Positions 43,196 to 51,157 of a stretch of 64,000 nt of DNA are shown one piece after another; within the stretch, counting starts at the first letter, position 1; each line of letters begins with the position of its first letter. This DNA is from Micromonospora coxensis. GTDB taxonomy: Bacteria > Actinomycetota > Actinomycetes > Mycobacteriales > Micromonosporaceae. The stretch covers positions 1,240,001 through 1,304,000 of the forward strand of contig NZ_LT607753.1 in NCBI RefSeq assembly GCF_900090295.1, written 5' to 3'. Below the pieces are notes generated by a model, which worked only from the letters and a program-made list of their open reading frames with translations, searched no databases and was not told where the DNA came from. A program made the translations under genes and the position numbers.

Positions 43196-44257
43196 TCACG
43201 ACGGGGCAGCCGGTGGGACCGGGTCGAGCGGGACCCAGGCCACCGCCCGGCGGGCAGCCGCCATGCTGGCCCAGGCCGTCAACTCGACCAGGGCGCGATC
43301 GTCGGCCCCGCCGGCGCGCACGCCGTCCACCACCTCGTCGTCGACCTGGTAGGCCGCCAAGGCGGTGAGCAGCGCGAGCCGCCCCGCGGGGCGGTCGGCG
43401 GCGGGCAGGGCGCGCACCGCCTCGCCGACCCAGGCCCGGCTGAGCCCGGTCGGCCGGCCGTCCCAGTCGTCGAGCCGGGCGGCGACCAGCTCGCGCACCG
43501 ACGCCGGCACCGACCGGCGCCCGGCGGCGTCGATGACGGCGCCGCCGCGGGCGAGCGCGTCGGCCAGCACCGGGTGGCCGGCGGTCCAGCCCAGGTCCGG
43601 TGCCGGTGGCGCGGGCGGCAGCAGGTCCAGCGCGACGCCGGCCGGCCGCTCGCGTCGCGCCCCCCGGGCCATCAGCCGGCCGAAGACCCGGCGCACTCCG
43701 CCGCGCACCGGCTCCGGCACCCCGGCCGGGATGGGCGAGGGATCGAGGAAGACGTTCACCATCCGGTTGAGGTAGTGGAAGACCAGCGCGACGCCGAGCA
43801 GTTCGACGGCCTCGTCGGCGTCGACCGGGGGCACGGCGTGCCGGGCCGCCGCCCGGTCCGTGCCGGCCCGGGCCCAGTCGGCCACCCGGGCCCGCCGGAC
43901 GTCGCGCGCCGCGTCGGCGCCCGGCCGGACCAGGCCGGCCATCGTCGCCGAGTGGACCTCCACGCAGTACGGGCAGGTGTTGGCCGACGACACGGCGGCG
44001 GCCACCGCCTCCCGGGTGGCCCGGTCCACCCGCCCGGCGGCGACCAGCGTCTCGCGCAGCACGACCCAGCACGCGGCCAGCACGTCCGGCGCGGGCGAGT
44101 GCAGGCTGACCGGTGGGGCGAGCATGCCGAAGTCCCGCTCCACCTGCGCGTAGACCGAGGCGACCAGGCCCTCGGCCCGCTCGACCGGTACCGGGGTGAC
44201 CCGACGCACGTGCCCCCGGGAGGGGCGCCGGGCCACCCTGGCGTACAGACCGGTCAC
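43196..44257 (-). CDS. AhpD/carboxymuconolactone decarboxylase-like protein
   Basis: A 353-residue protein with the AhpD active-site pattern 'NTCPYCVEVHS': Cys95, Cys98 and His102. It is about twice the length of simple AhpD proteins; the second half contains a similar helical layout but no CxxC, so it looks like an internal duplication that lost its redox site. AhpD-type domains reduce peroxides or act as thiol relays. GTG 44257 overlaps the stop of the GMC oxidoreductase (GTGA). Co-translation with two oxidoreductases argues for redox work in core formation or protection. Some enediyne loci have conserved accessory genes of this kind; I do not assign an Sgc name. Confidence 0.76.
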   Translation of the reverse strand: MTGLYARVARRPSRGHVRRVTPVPVERAEGLVASVYAQVERDFGMLAPPVSLHSPAPDVLAACWVVLRETLVAAGRVDRATREAVAAAVSSANTCPYCVEVHSATMAGLVRPGADAARDVRRARVADWARAGTDRAAARHAVPPVDADEAVELLGVALVFHYLNRMVNVFLDPSPIPAGVPEPVRGGVRRVFGRLMARGARRERPAGVALDLLPPAPPAPDLGWTAGHPVLADALARGGAVIDAAGRRSVPASVRELVAARLDDWDGRPTGLSRAWVGEAVRALPAADRPAGRLALLTALAAYQVDDEVVDGVRAGGADDRALVELTAWASMAAARRAVAWVPLDPVPPAAPS

Positions 44258-45909
44258 CGCCGCAGCGCGCCGCTCACCAGCGGCAGCACGGCGTCCCGGC
44301 TGCTGGTGGCCCCGTCCGGCGCGGGCGCGCCGTAGCGCACGTCCACCCCGCGCGCCCGCGCGGCCTCGACGATGCCCGGCACCGCCCGCTCGGCCAGCGC
44401 GGCGATCGTCATCGCGGGGTTCACGGTCAGCCCGGCCGGCACCGCCGAGCCGTCGGTGACGAAGATGCCGGGGTGGTCGCGCAGCTCGTGCCGGTCGTCG
44501 AGCGCCGAGGTCGCCGGGTCGTCGCCGATGCGGCAGGACGCCAGCGGGTGCACGGTGTACGCGCCCACCACGTCGTTGGTCCACGGCATCACCCGGGAGA
44601 GCCCGTCGCGTTCGAGGATGTCGCGCACCTCGGCGTCGGAGAGCGCCCAGCCGCGCAGCGTGTTCTCCGTCGGCTCGTAGCGCAGCGAGCCCCGGGCCAG
44701 CATCTGCTGGGACAGCCGCATCGCGTTGCCGCTGGGCGGCGGGGCGCCGAACACGCCCTCGTTGTCGTCCTCGCTCATCGTGAAGACCGTCAGCCAGGAC
44801 TGCCACCTGCGCAGCAGCTCCTTCTTCTCGGCGCCGAACCAGGTCGGTCCGAGGGCGTCCGGCACCTGGGCCAGGATGGTGCCGAAGCCCGGCGGGAAGT
44901 AGAGCTGCTCCAGGGAGTACCGCTCGTACTCCGGCAGGGACCCGTCGAGCTTGTCCCAGGTGGCCACGCAGGGGCCCTTGCCGATCTGGTACGCCTCGTA
45001 CGGCACCCCGTCCGGCCGGCTCAGCCCGAGCACGTCGCGGATGCGCTCCTCGTCGAAGATGGCGGTGTTGAGCCGTTCGCCGTTGCCGGAGAAGTACCGG
45101 CCGACGGCGTGCGGCATGGTGCCCAGGGTCGGCTCGGAGCGCTGGAGGATGACCGGCGTGGCCCCGGCCCCCGCGGCGAGTACGACGATCTTGGCGTCGA
45201 TGGTGCCGCTGCCCACTTCGACCCGGTAGTCGACGTCGTCGAGGACGGTGTAGTGCACCCGGTAGCCGCCGTCGTCGGTGCGCGACAGGTGCTGCACCTC
45301 GTGCAGCGGGCGGATCTGCGCGCCGTGCGCCAGCGCGGCGGGCAGGTAGTTGAGCAGCAGCGACCGCTTGGCGTCGAAGCGGCAGCCGGACATCATCCAG
45401 TTGCAGTTGGTGCACTTCTCCTGGTCCAGCGCCACCGGCACCGGGTTCGCGGTGCGTCCCGCGTGGTCGCAGGCGGCGCCGAACAGCCCGCCGGAGAACG
45501 GCACGGTGTCCCAGCTCGTCTGGGTGACCGGCAGCGCCTCGGCGACCCGGTCGTACCAGGGTTCGAGGGCGTCGCGGGAGATCGCGGCCGGCCACATCCG
45601 GCGGCCGAAGCGGCCCTGCCGGTCGAAGACGAACCGGGGCGCGCGGGGCATCGCGGCGAAGTAGACGACGCTGCCGCCGCCCACGCAGTTGCCGCTGAGC
45701 ACGCTCATCCCGTCGCCGATGACGAAGTCGAAGATCCGGGTCGACGACGAGCCGAACTTGAAGTCGTGCTGGAAGTCCTCACCGGACAGCCACGGACCGC
45801 GCTCCAGCACGACCACGCGCGCGCCGCCGGCGGCCAGGTGGTACGCGGTGATCGCGCCGCCGAAGCCGCTACCGATCACGAGGACGTCGGTGCTCTCGGA
45901 ACTCGTCAT
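44254..45909 (-). CDS. GMC-family oxidoreductase with cysteine cluster (SgcE9-like)
   Basis: A 551-residue FAD enzyme. 'VLVIGSGFGGAITAYHLA' is the FAD Rossmann site and 'LSGNCVGGGSVVYFA' the GMC signature. The C-terminal 'HPLASCRIG' and 'VTDGSAVPAGLTVNPAMTIAA' carry the active-site His and flavin-binding Asn of the cholesterol-oxidase-like branch. Residues Cys166, Cys169 and Cys176 ('CTNCNWMMSGC') form a ferredoxin-like cysteine set that may bind metal or an Fe-S cluster. GMC enzymes oxidise alcohols; SgcE9 of nine-membered enediyne loci is of this class. It overlaps both neighbours by 4 bp, so partners are the gluconate-dehydrogenase-like subunit and the AhpD-like protein. Confidence 0.87.
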   Translation of the reverse strand: MTSSESTDVLVIGSGFGGAITAYHLAAGGARVVVLERGPWLSGEDFQHDFKFGSSSTRIFDFVIGDGMSVLSGNCVGGGSVVYFAAMPRAPRFVFDRQGRFGRRMWPAAISRDALEPWYDRVAEALPVTQTSWDTVPFSGGLFGAACDHAGRTANPVPVALDQEKCTNCNWMMSGCRFDAKRSLLLNYLPAALAHGAQIRPLHEVQHLSRTDDGGYRVHYTVLDDVDYRVEVGSGTIDAKIVVLAAGAGATPVILQRSEPTLGTMPHAVGRYFSGNGERLNTAIFDEERIRDVLGLSRPDGVPYEAYQIGKGPCVATWDKLDGSLPEYERYSLEQLYFPPGFGTILAQVPDALGPTWFGAEKKELLRRWQSWLTVFTMSEDDNEGVFGAPPPSGNAMRLSQQMLARGSLRYEPTENTLRGWALSDAEVRDILERDGLSRVMPWTNDVVGAYTVHPLASCRIGDDPATSALDDRHELRDHPGIFVTDGSAVPAGLTVNPAMTIAALAERAVPGIVEAARARGVDVRYGAPAPDGATSSRDAVLPLVSGALRR

Positions 45910-46472
45910 GCAGGGCTCCCGGAGGGGGTGGTGTCGGGGTGCGGCCGGGCCAGCTGCCGGCCGTAGCTGTAGGTGCCGAAGCGCCACAGCCCGTCGGCGT
46001 CCGGCGGGCGGAAGCCGATGGTGTTCAGTCCCGCGTGTCCGGCGGCGAGCGCCTCCACGGTGCTGGTGTGCGATCCGGCGTCGAAGGCGATGGTGCTGAA
46101 CATGGCGAGGCTGATCCACGCCTCCCGCTCGGGGTGCCCGCGGTCGGTCAGTCGCTGCACGAGCAGCACCCGGTGCGGGTAGTCGAGCGCGACGAACGGC
46201 GGGACCTGCGGGTCCAGCTCGATCCCGGCCTCGGCGGCGTACCCCCGGGCGTGCTCGTTGAGCCCGTCGGCCAGCGCGTCCAGCGCCGGGGCCATGCCCC
46301 CCTCGGCGGAGCGGAGCACCTCCAGCGCGCCGGAGGCGACGGCGCCGCCGCCCCGCGACACCCCGGCCACGGCGCGGTCGCCCGGCCACCGCTTCTCGCC
46401 GGGCAGAATCGTGTCGGCATACGCCTCCAGCGCCATCGTCCGCGCCTGGTCGACTTCCATTTCCGTGGGCAC
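45906..46472 (-). CDS. Gluconate 2-dehydrogenase subunit 3-like small subunit
   Basis: A 188-residue protein resembling the small subunit that pairs with membrane-bound GMC dehydrogenases. 'ADTILPGEKRWPGDRAVAG' and 'FVALDYPHRVLLVQRLTDRG' are the family landmarks, and 'FGTYSYGRQLARPHPDTTP' closes it. It has no signal peptide. GTG 46472 is chosen because 'GGAGG' lies 8 bases upstream; GTG/ATG codons at 46481-46476 would be too close to that SD. The stop overlaps the GMC start (ATGA). It probably forms a complex with the GMC oxidoreductase. Confidence 0.78.
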   Translation of the reverse strand: MPTEMEVDQARTMALEAYADTILPGEKRWPGDRAVAGVSRGGGAVASGALEVLRSAEGGMAPALDALADGLNEHARGYAAEAGIELDPQVPPFVALDYPHRVLLVQRLTDRGHPEREAWISLAMFSTIAFDAGSHTSTVEALAAGHAGLNTIGFRPPDADGLWRFGTYSYGRQLARPHPDTTPSGSPA

Positions 46473-46889
46473 GGGCATCACCTCCGACGATCAATCGAAT
46501 GGACAGGAAACGCGTGACGCGCCAGCGGACGCGGGCAATTCAGGTGGTGGCGAAAGTGGCCCACCGCCGCCCGCGACATTCATCCGTCATGGCGTACCCC
46601 AATGGTCTACGGAGGCCGCCGCGCGCACATCTCGCGTTTTGCTTTCCCTGTCCACAATGGACAAGGCCGCCCCGACACGGGGCGACCGCCGGGTGGACAC
46701 GGGCAGGGTCGGGACCAGGATGCGCGGGGGCGGCACGAGCGCCGGGGCAGGAGCCGGACGGGCGTCGGGCCGGGTGCGGCGACCGTGCGGGGAGAGCGCG
46801 ACGGCGCAGGATTCCCGGCGACGAGCCCCGCCTCGGCCGGCACGGACGCCTCCCCCGGCGGCGCCGGCCGCCGAGGCGGTGACGGTGGC
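46473..46889 (-). promoter_or_regulatory. Promoter region of the GMC operon, with inverted repeat
   Basis: A 417-bp gap. Near the operon it is A/T-richer and contains GCAATT (46535-46540), the reverse complement of AATTGC. At 46647-46661 a 6-bp inverted repeat with 3-bp spacer, 'TGTCCACAATGGACA', looks like an operator. The part next to the upstream gene holds its terminator. Confidence 0.45.
46828..46879 (-). terminator. Terminator after the DH-like/PPTase gene
   Basis: A 9-bp outer stem (46828-46836 with 46871-46879) and a 5-bp inner stem after a 3-base bulge, 10 bases beyond the stop at 46890. Confidence 0.5.
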
Positions 46890-48434
46890 TCAGCCCTCCG
46901 ACGCCACCGCCACGACCAGTTCGTCCGGCCCGCCGCGCAGCCCCACCACGCAGGTGGCGACCCGCCAGCCGCCGGCGGTGAGCAGCACCCACCGGTCCGC
47001 GGTGTTCCGGTCGTGGATGAGCGGGGTGACCGCCGTGACACCGACCTTGTGCAGCGACTCCAGCGCCGACCAGACCCGGGTCGCCGCCGTGGACAACGGC
47101 TCGCCGGTCTCGGCGGCGACCAGCTCGGCCAGGGCGAGGTGCCCGTTGAGCAGGTGACGCCACTCGGCGCGCTCGCGCCGGGCGACGGGTTCGAGGTCAC
47201 AGCCGACCGGTGTGCGCGCGGCCACCGCCAGGGTGGTCGTCGCGCCGTGCGCGGCCGACACCCACCAGCCGCCGCCGACCTCGGGCCGCCCGTCGGGGCG
47301 GTAGCGCACCGTCGCGCCGCCGCCGAGCAGCCGGGACACGGCCAGGGCGGTGTGCTGCCGGCGCCGCTCGCGGTGCAGCCCCGGCTCCAGCACGGTGGCG
47401 GCGTCGACGCCGAGAAGTTCGATGAGCCGGCGGTGCAGGTACGGCCCGAGCACCTGGGCCGGCCACGGGCCGGGTGGGCGGCCGGCGGGACGCAGCCGCA
47501 GCCGCAGGCCGGTCCAGCGCTCGACGACCCGCCCCCCGGCCAGCGCCTCCAGGTCGAACCGGTGCACGTCCCCGTTCCGGTCGCGGCGCACGGCGTGCAG
47601 CGTCACCTGCTCGTACGGGCCGACGCCGGCCGACCAGATCCGGTCCACGGCGAGCGGTTGCAGCACCGCGTCGGGGGCCCAGGGCTGCAGGGCGTGCAGG
47701 AAGGCGTCGCGCAGGCCGGGGTCACCGAGCACCAGCGGCTCCGGCGGGGCCCCCGCGAACCACCAGGCCGCGCCGGCCCCGGCCAGCTCGGCCACACAGC
47801 CCGACCCGGTGATCTCGCGGTAGCGCAGCAGGCGGCGCAGCCGGCGGCCACGCCGGACCAGTCCGTCGTACACCTCGCGGGCCGGGTCGATCGCCATCGG
47901 CGGCGGCTCGACCGGCCGCGCGGGGGGCACCGGCAGCGCGGCCGGGACCGGCACGGTGGCCGCCGGGTACCGGACGGCCGGCGCCCGGTCCGGCACCCCG
48001 CCGGCGCCGCGGTGGCGCAGCCGGGCGCGGACGTGGTCGACCTGACCGCCCGGGTACGCGCTGCGCAACGTCACCTCGGCGGTGCCCGTCTCCGGCCCGG
48101 CCACCGCCGTCAGCCGCAGCTCGACCGCGCCGTCACGGGGCACCACCAGCGGCGCGCCGAACTCGACCGCCTCGATCACCGGTGGTCCGAGGTGGCCGGT
48201 GAGCGCCGCCCACGCCTGGGCGAGCGCTTCCAGGGCACACGCGACGGGGAGCACCGGCGCGTCGCCGTCGCCCGGGTCGTCGAGGTACGGGTCCTCCCCC
48301 GGCCCCAGGGTCGTCGCCGTCACCAGCAGCCGGCCCGGCTCGTGCGCGAGCACCGAGGTGGTGAAGCGCGCGGCGAACCCGGCCCCACCGGGCGCCGTAC
48401 GGTACGCCGTCGTGATCCGCTCCACCGTGCCCAC
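46890..48434 (-). CDS. Free-standing DH-like/phosphopantetheinyl transferase protein, homologous to the PKSE C-terminus
   Basis: A 514-residue protein that aligns along its length with residues about 1450-1916 of PKSE, for example 'PLVLGDPGLRDAF' against 'TLVLGDPGVRDAL' and 'VRYRPDGRPEVGG' against 'LRRDPDGRPEKVG'. The hotdog part lacks the dehydratase histidine: 'YLPDHLLDGN' of PKSE is 'YLDDPGDGDA' here. The PPTase part is intact where that of PKSE is not: Asp413-Leu-Glu415 ('GCDLEPV') binds Mg, and 'RVWSALESLHKVG' keeps Trp455, Glu459 and Lys463. It probably activates carrier proteins in trans: the PKSE ACP, the two PCPs, or all. GTG 48434 has 'GGGAAG' directly before it; the in-frame GTG at 48425 is an alternative. 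It follows UnbL copy 2 by 21 bp. Confidence 0.8.
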   Translation of the reverse strand: MGTVERITTAYRTAPGGAGFAARFTTSVLAHEPGRLLVTATTLGPGEDPYLDDPGDGDAPVLPVACALEALAQAWAALTGHLGPPVIEAVEFGAPLVVPRDGAVELRLTAVAGPETGTAEVTLRSAYPGGQVDHVRARLRHRGAGGVPDRAPAVRYPAATVPVPAALPVPPARPVEPPPMAIDPAREVYDGLVRRGRRLRRLLRYREITGSGCVAELAGAGAAWWFAGAPPEPLVLGDPGLRDAFLHALQPWAPDAVLQPLAVDRIWSAGVGPYEQVTLHAVRRDRNGDVHRFDLEALAGGRVVERWTGLRLRLRPAGRPPGPWPAQVLGPYLHRRLIELLGVDAATVLEPGLHRERRRQHTALAVSRLLGGGATVRYRPDGRPEVGGGWWVSAAHGATTTLAVAARTPVGCDLEPVARRERAEWRHLLNGHLALAELVAAETGEPLSTAATRVWSALESLHKVGVTAVTPLIHDRNTADRWVLLTAGGWRVATCVVGLRGGPDELVVAVASEG

Positions 48435-48455
48435 CTTCCCCGGCCGGGTCGTCCG

Positions 48456-49406
48456 TCAGGCGAAGTGCGCCTGGATCCGCTGCCGCCAGACCTCGTACGC
48501 CGGCTCGGCCCCGTCCGGCCCAAGGGTGTCCCGCTCCCGCTCGGTGAGCGCCCCCGCCTCCTGCGGCGTGCAGCCGCAGAAGATGCCGGTGGCCAGGGGC
48601 GTGTGCTCGGTGACCAGACCGGCGACCACCCGCGCCTGGGCGGCGAAGGCGGAGCCCTGGGCCAGCTGCGGCCGGTACCGGCCGGCGTGGACGTACAGCT
48701 TCTTGAGGTCGTCGGAGTCGGCGCCGCCGGCGTAGGTGGCGGCCAGCCCCATGCCGCTCCACAGGTCACCGTGGCGGGACTCGTCGAACCGGCCGATCAG
48801 CTCGGCCGCCACGTCGGGGTCGGCCCCGGCGACGAACCAGCTGGCCCGCCCGATGCCCTGGTCCAGGGCGCGCCCGGCGTAGTCGCCGGGCACGTCCGGG
48901 GGCCAGGCGACCGGAACGACCTCCTGGCGGCGTACGAACCGGTCGGTCTCGAAGTAGGCGCGGTGGAAGCCGAGGCCGTCGAGGACCAGCCAGCGCAGCA
49001 ACGGGTCGGGCGCCGGGACGGACCGCCAGCGCCACCGGGGCAGCTTGGCGTACGCCCAGCCGATCCCGACGTAGGCCATGTAGATGTGCGGCGCGCCGGC
49101 GCCGGTCAGGAAGCGGGCGGTACGGCCGCCGCCGGGGGCGACACCGTCCAGGATGGCGTAGCCCATGGCGGCGCCCTCGTAGGCGAACCCGCGGAACTGC
49201 CGCTCGATCAGGTCCAGTCGGGTGATGTCGGCGTCCTCGCGGGCCTCGACCGCGGCCCGGAAGCCGGTGAGGAAGCTGGCGCCGACGGATTCGAGCCGGC
49301 GTCGGGTGGGCTCGTCCTTGACGTGGAAACCACGCCGGCTCATCGTCGTCTCGACGATGTCCGGCGTCATGAGCTGCGCGCGGAGGCTGCGCCACAGGCC
49401 TGCCAT
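48456..49406 (-). CDS. UnbL-like DUF1702 protein, copy 2
   Basis: A 316-residue paralogue of the UnbL gene at 42130. Shared landmarks are 'FRGFAYEGAAMGYAILDGV', 'GAPHIYMAYVGIGWAYAKL', 'LDGLGFHRAYFETDRFV' and 'GRALDQGIGRASWFV'. Divergence is marked outside them. It starts a two-gene operon with the DH-like/PPTase protein, so this copy may act with that protein. The ATG is preceded by 'GGGGAG'. Function is unknown; whether both copies are needed or one is a subunit partner of the other cannot be seen. Confidence 0.85.
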   Translation of the reverse strand: MAGLWRSLRAQLMTPDIVETTMSRRGFHVKDEPTRRRLESVGASFLTGFRAAVEAREDADITRLDLIERQFRGFAYEGAAMGYAILDGVAPGGGRTARFLTGAGAPHIYMAYVGIGWAYAKLPRWRWRSVPAPDPLLRWLVLDGLGFHRAYFETDRFVRRQEVVPVAWPPDVPGDYAGRALDQGIGRASWFVAGADPDVAAELIGRFDESRHGDLWSGMGLAATYAGGADSDDLKKLYVHAGRYRPQLAQGSAFAAQARVVAGLVTEHTPLATGIFCGCTPQEAGALTERERDTLGPDGAEPAYEVWRQRIQAHFA

Positions 49407-49883
49407 CGGGCTCTCCCCACGGATGACGGACGCCGGTGGCGTCCGTGTCCTCGTCCGGTGCATCCGGATGGGCCGAGGCTATGGGCAGCGCGCGACCATC
49501 GCCTACTTCCCGGTTGCTCTGCGTGACCTACCGATCACGGCAAATCACGGGTTTGTGCTGGTAGGAAGGCTCCGCGCCGGGCGTAATTGCTGCTCAAGGG
49601 TCGGTCGAGTGACGGCACGAACAGAGAAGGAATGCGGTCGCCAACTGGGGCACACTCGGAAAGTCTATTCGACGTAGATCACGTCCCGCAGGGCGCGTCG
49701 ACGCATGTCAGGCAATTTCTCGGCACCGGCCGGGAGTGTTGCCACAGCATTATAGATCCGATATCGGACAACGAGGTTCGTCAATCGGTATATGTGCGAG
49801 ACATTGAGTCGGCACACCGCGCGGGGCCGGAGCGCCGAACAGGCATCCCGCCCGTGACGACCTATCAGGAAGAGGGTACCGAC
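49407..49883. promoter_or_regulatory. Divergent promoter region, UnbL copy 2 operon / MDMPI protein
   Basis: A gene-free 477 bp, clearly A/T-rich from 49495 to 49860. It contains AATTGC at 49585-49590 and its reverse complement at 49712-49717. 'TTATAGATCCGATATCGGA' (49750-49768) includes the palindrome 'TCCGATATCGGA', a candidate operator. An open frame running through it from 49587 has atypical codons and is not believed. Confidence 0.5.
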
Positions 49884-50690
49884 GTGACCCAGGCACCCGA
49901 CGTGATCGCCGATCTCACCGCGGAGAGCGAGGCTCTCGACGCCCTGGTGGCACAGCTGGACGCGGACCAGTGGGACACGGCCACCCCGGCGCCCGGCTGG
50001 ACGATCCGGCACCAGATCGCCCATCTCGCCGCGACCTTCCGGCTCGCCGGGCTGGCCGCCGCGCAGCCGGCCACCTTCCAGGAGGTGGTCTCCCGACTCA
50101 GCGACGACTTCGACGCCAACGTGGCGGCGGCCATGGCCGATTTCGTCGTCGAGCCGCCCCCGGTCCTGCTGTCGCGCTGGCGCGCCGAGCGGGCCACGGC
50201 CGAGAAGGCGCTCGCCGCCGTGCCGCCCGGCCAGCCGGTGCCGTGGCTGGTGCGCCCGCTGCCGGCGCCGGTGCTCGCGGCGGCCGGGATGATGGAGGTC
50301 TTCGGGCACGGGCAGGACGTCGCGGACGCGCTGGGCGTGCGCCGGACTCCCACCGACCGCCTCGGCCACCTGGTCGGATTCGCCGTCCGGACCTGGGACT
50401 TCGGCTACCTGGCGCGCGGACTGACCCCGCCGGACGTCGAGTTCCGCTTCGAGATCACCGCACCCTCCGGCGCGGTGTGGACCTTCGGCCCGGAGGACGC
50501 CGCGCAGCGGATCACCGGCCCGGCCGAGGACTTCTGCCTGCTCGTCACCCGCCGCCGGCACCGGGACGACCTGGCCCTGCGGGCGGTCGGCAGCGACGCC
50601 GACCACTGGCTGGACATCGCCCAGGCGTACCGGGGGCCGGCCGGATCGGGACGTGCTCCGGGCCAGTTCGCCCGGACCGGGCAGCGGTAG
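49884..50690 (+). CDS. MDMPI-fold protein, TIGR03084-like, probably mycothiol-dependent
   Basis: A 268-residue protein of the mycothiol-dependent maleylpyruvate isomerase superfamily. 'TPAPGWTIRHQIAHLAATF' holds the first metal-binding His, and 'MMEVFGHGQDVADALG' carries the His pair of the metal site. The C-terminal 80 residues ('FRFEITAPSGAVWTFG' onward) match the accessory alpha/beta domain of the TIGR03084 group. GTG 49884 follows 'GGAAGAGGG' at 8 bases. It faces the UnbL copy 2 operon across a shared promoter region. In an enediyne producer a mycothiol-transferase-like protective or processing role is plausible; not demonstrated. Confidence 0.76.
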   Translation: MTQAPDVIADLTAESEALDALVAQLDADQWDTATPAPGWTIRHQIAHLAATFRLAGLAAAQPATFQEVVSRLSDDFDANVAAAMADFVVEPPPVLLSRWRAERATAEKALAAVPPGQPVPWLVRPLPAPVLAAAGMMEVFGHGQDVADALGVRRTPTDRLGHLVGFAVRTWDFGYLARGLTPPDVEFRFEITAPSGAVWTFGPEDAAQRITGPAEDFCLLVTRRRHRDDLALRAVGSDADHWLDIAQAYRGPAGSGRAPGQFARTGQR

Positions 50691-51157
50691 CACGTCAACC
50701 GGATTCCACTCCGGGGAACGTCGGATATCTGTCCGGTGCAGTTCCGTCCACCGGCCGGGACCACGGATCGTCCCTTTTCCAACGTTCCGGCCGGCGGACA
50801 CCCGACAAACCGGATGGAACAGCCAGAGATTGCCCGGCAACACATACTACTGTCACCGCATACGGGGCAAGCGTCCATTTTCGCCACCCCTGACCAGTCT
50901 CCGCACGAAACCCTATGTCGACCTGCGTAAATATGCATGTTGATTGTGGACCCGGGTGAGGGCTAACATAAACGCACCGTCGCCACGTAATTGCTCTACG
51001 TCAATCCCTGCCAGCTTCTGAACACGCAATTGCCTCCGGCTTAACGACACCGGACGCGAGCGGGACAGGCGTATCGCCACGCGCCACATCTGACGTGTCA
51101 GGACACCGACACGAGACCCTGCGTCACACGCGCACAGCCATCGGATTGGGGGATGCG
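50691..51157 (+). promoter_or_regulatory. Promoter region of the AraC regulator gene
   Basis: A gene-free 467 bp with an A/T-rich middle (about 50815-51050). AATTGC occurs at 50989-50994 inside 'ACGTAATTGCTCTACGT' and again in the palindrome GCAATTGC at 51026-51033, preceded by 'GAACAC' as at 29034. Paired sites in front of a regulator gene suggest autoregulation. Confidence 0.5.
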
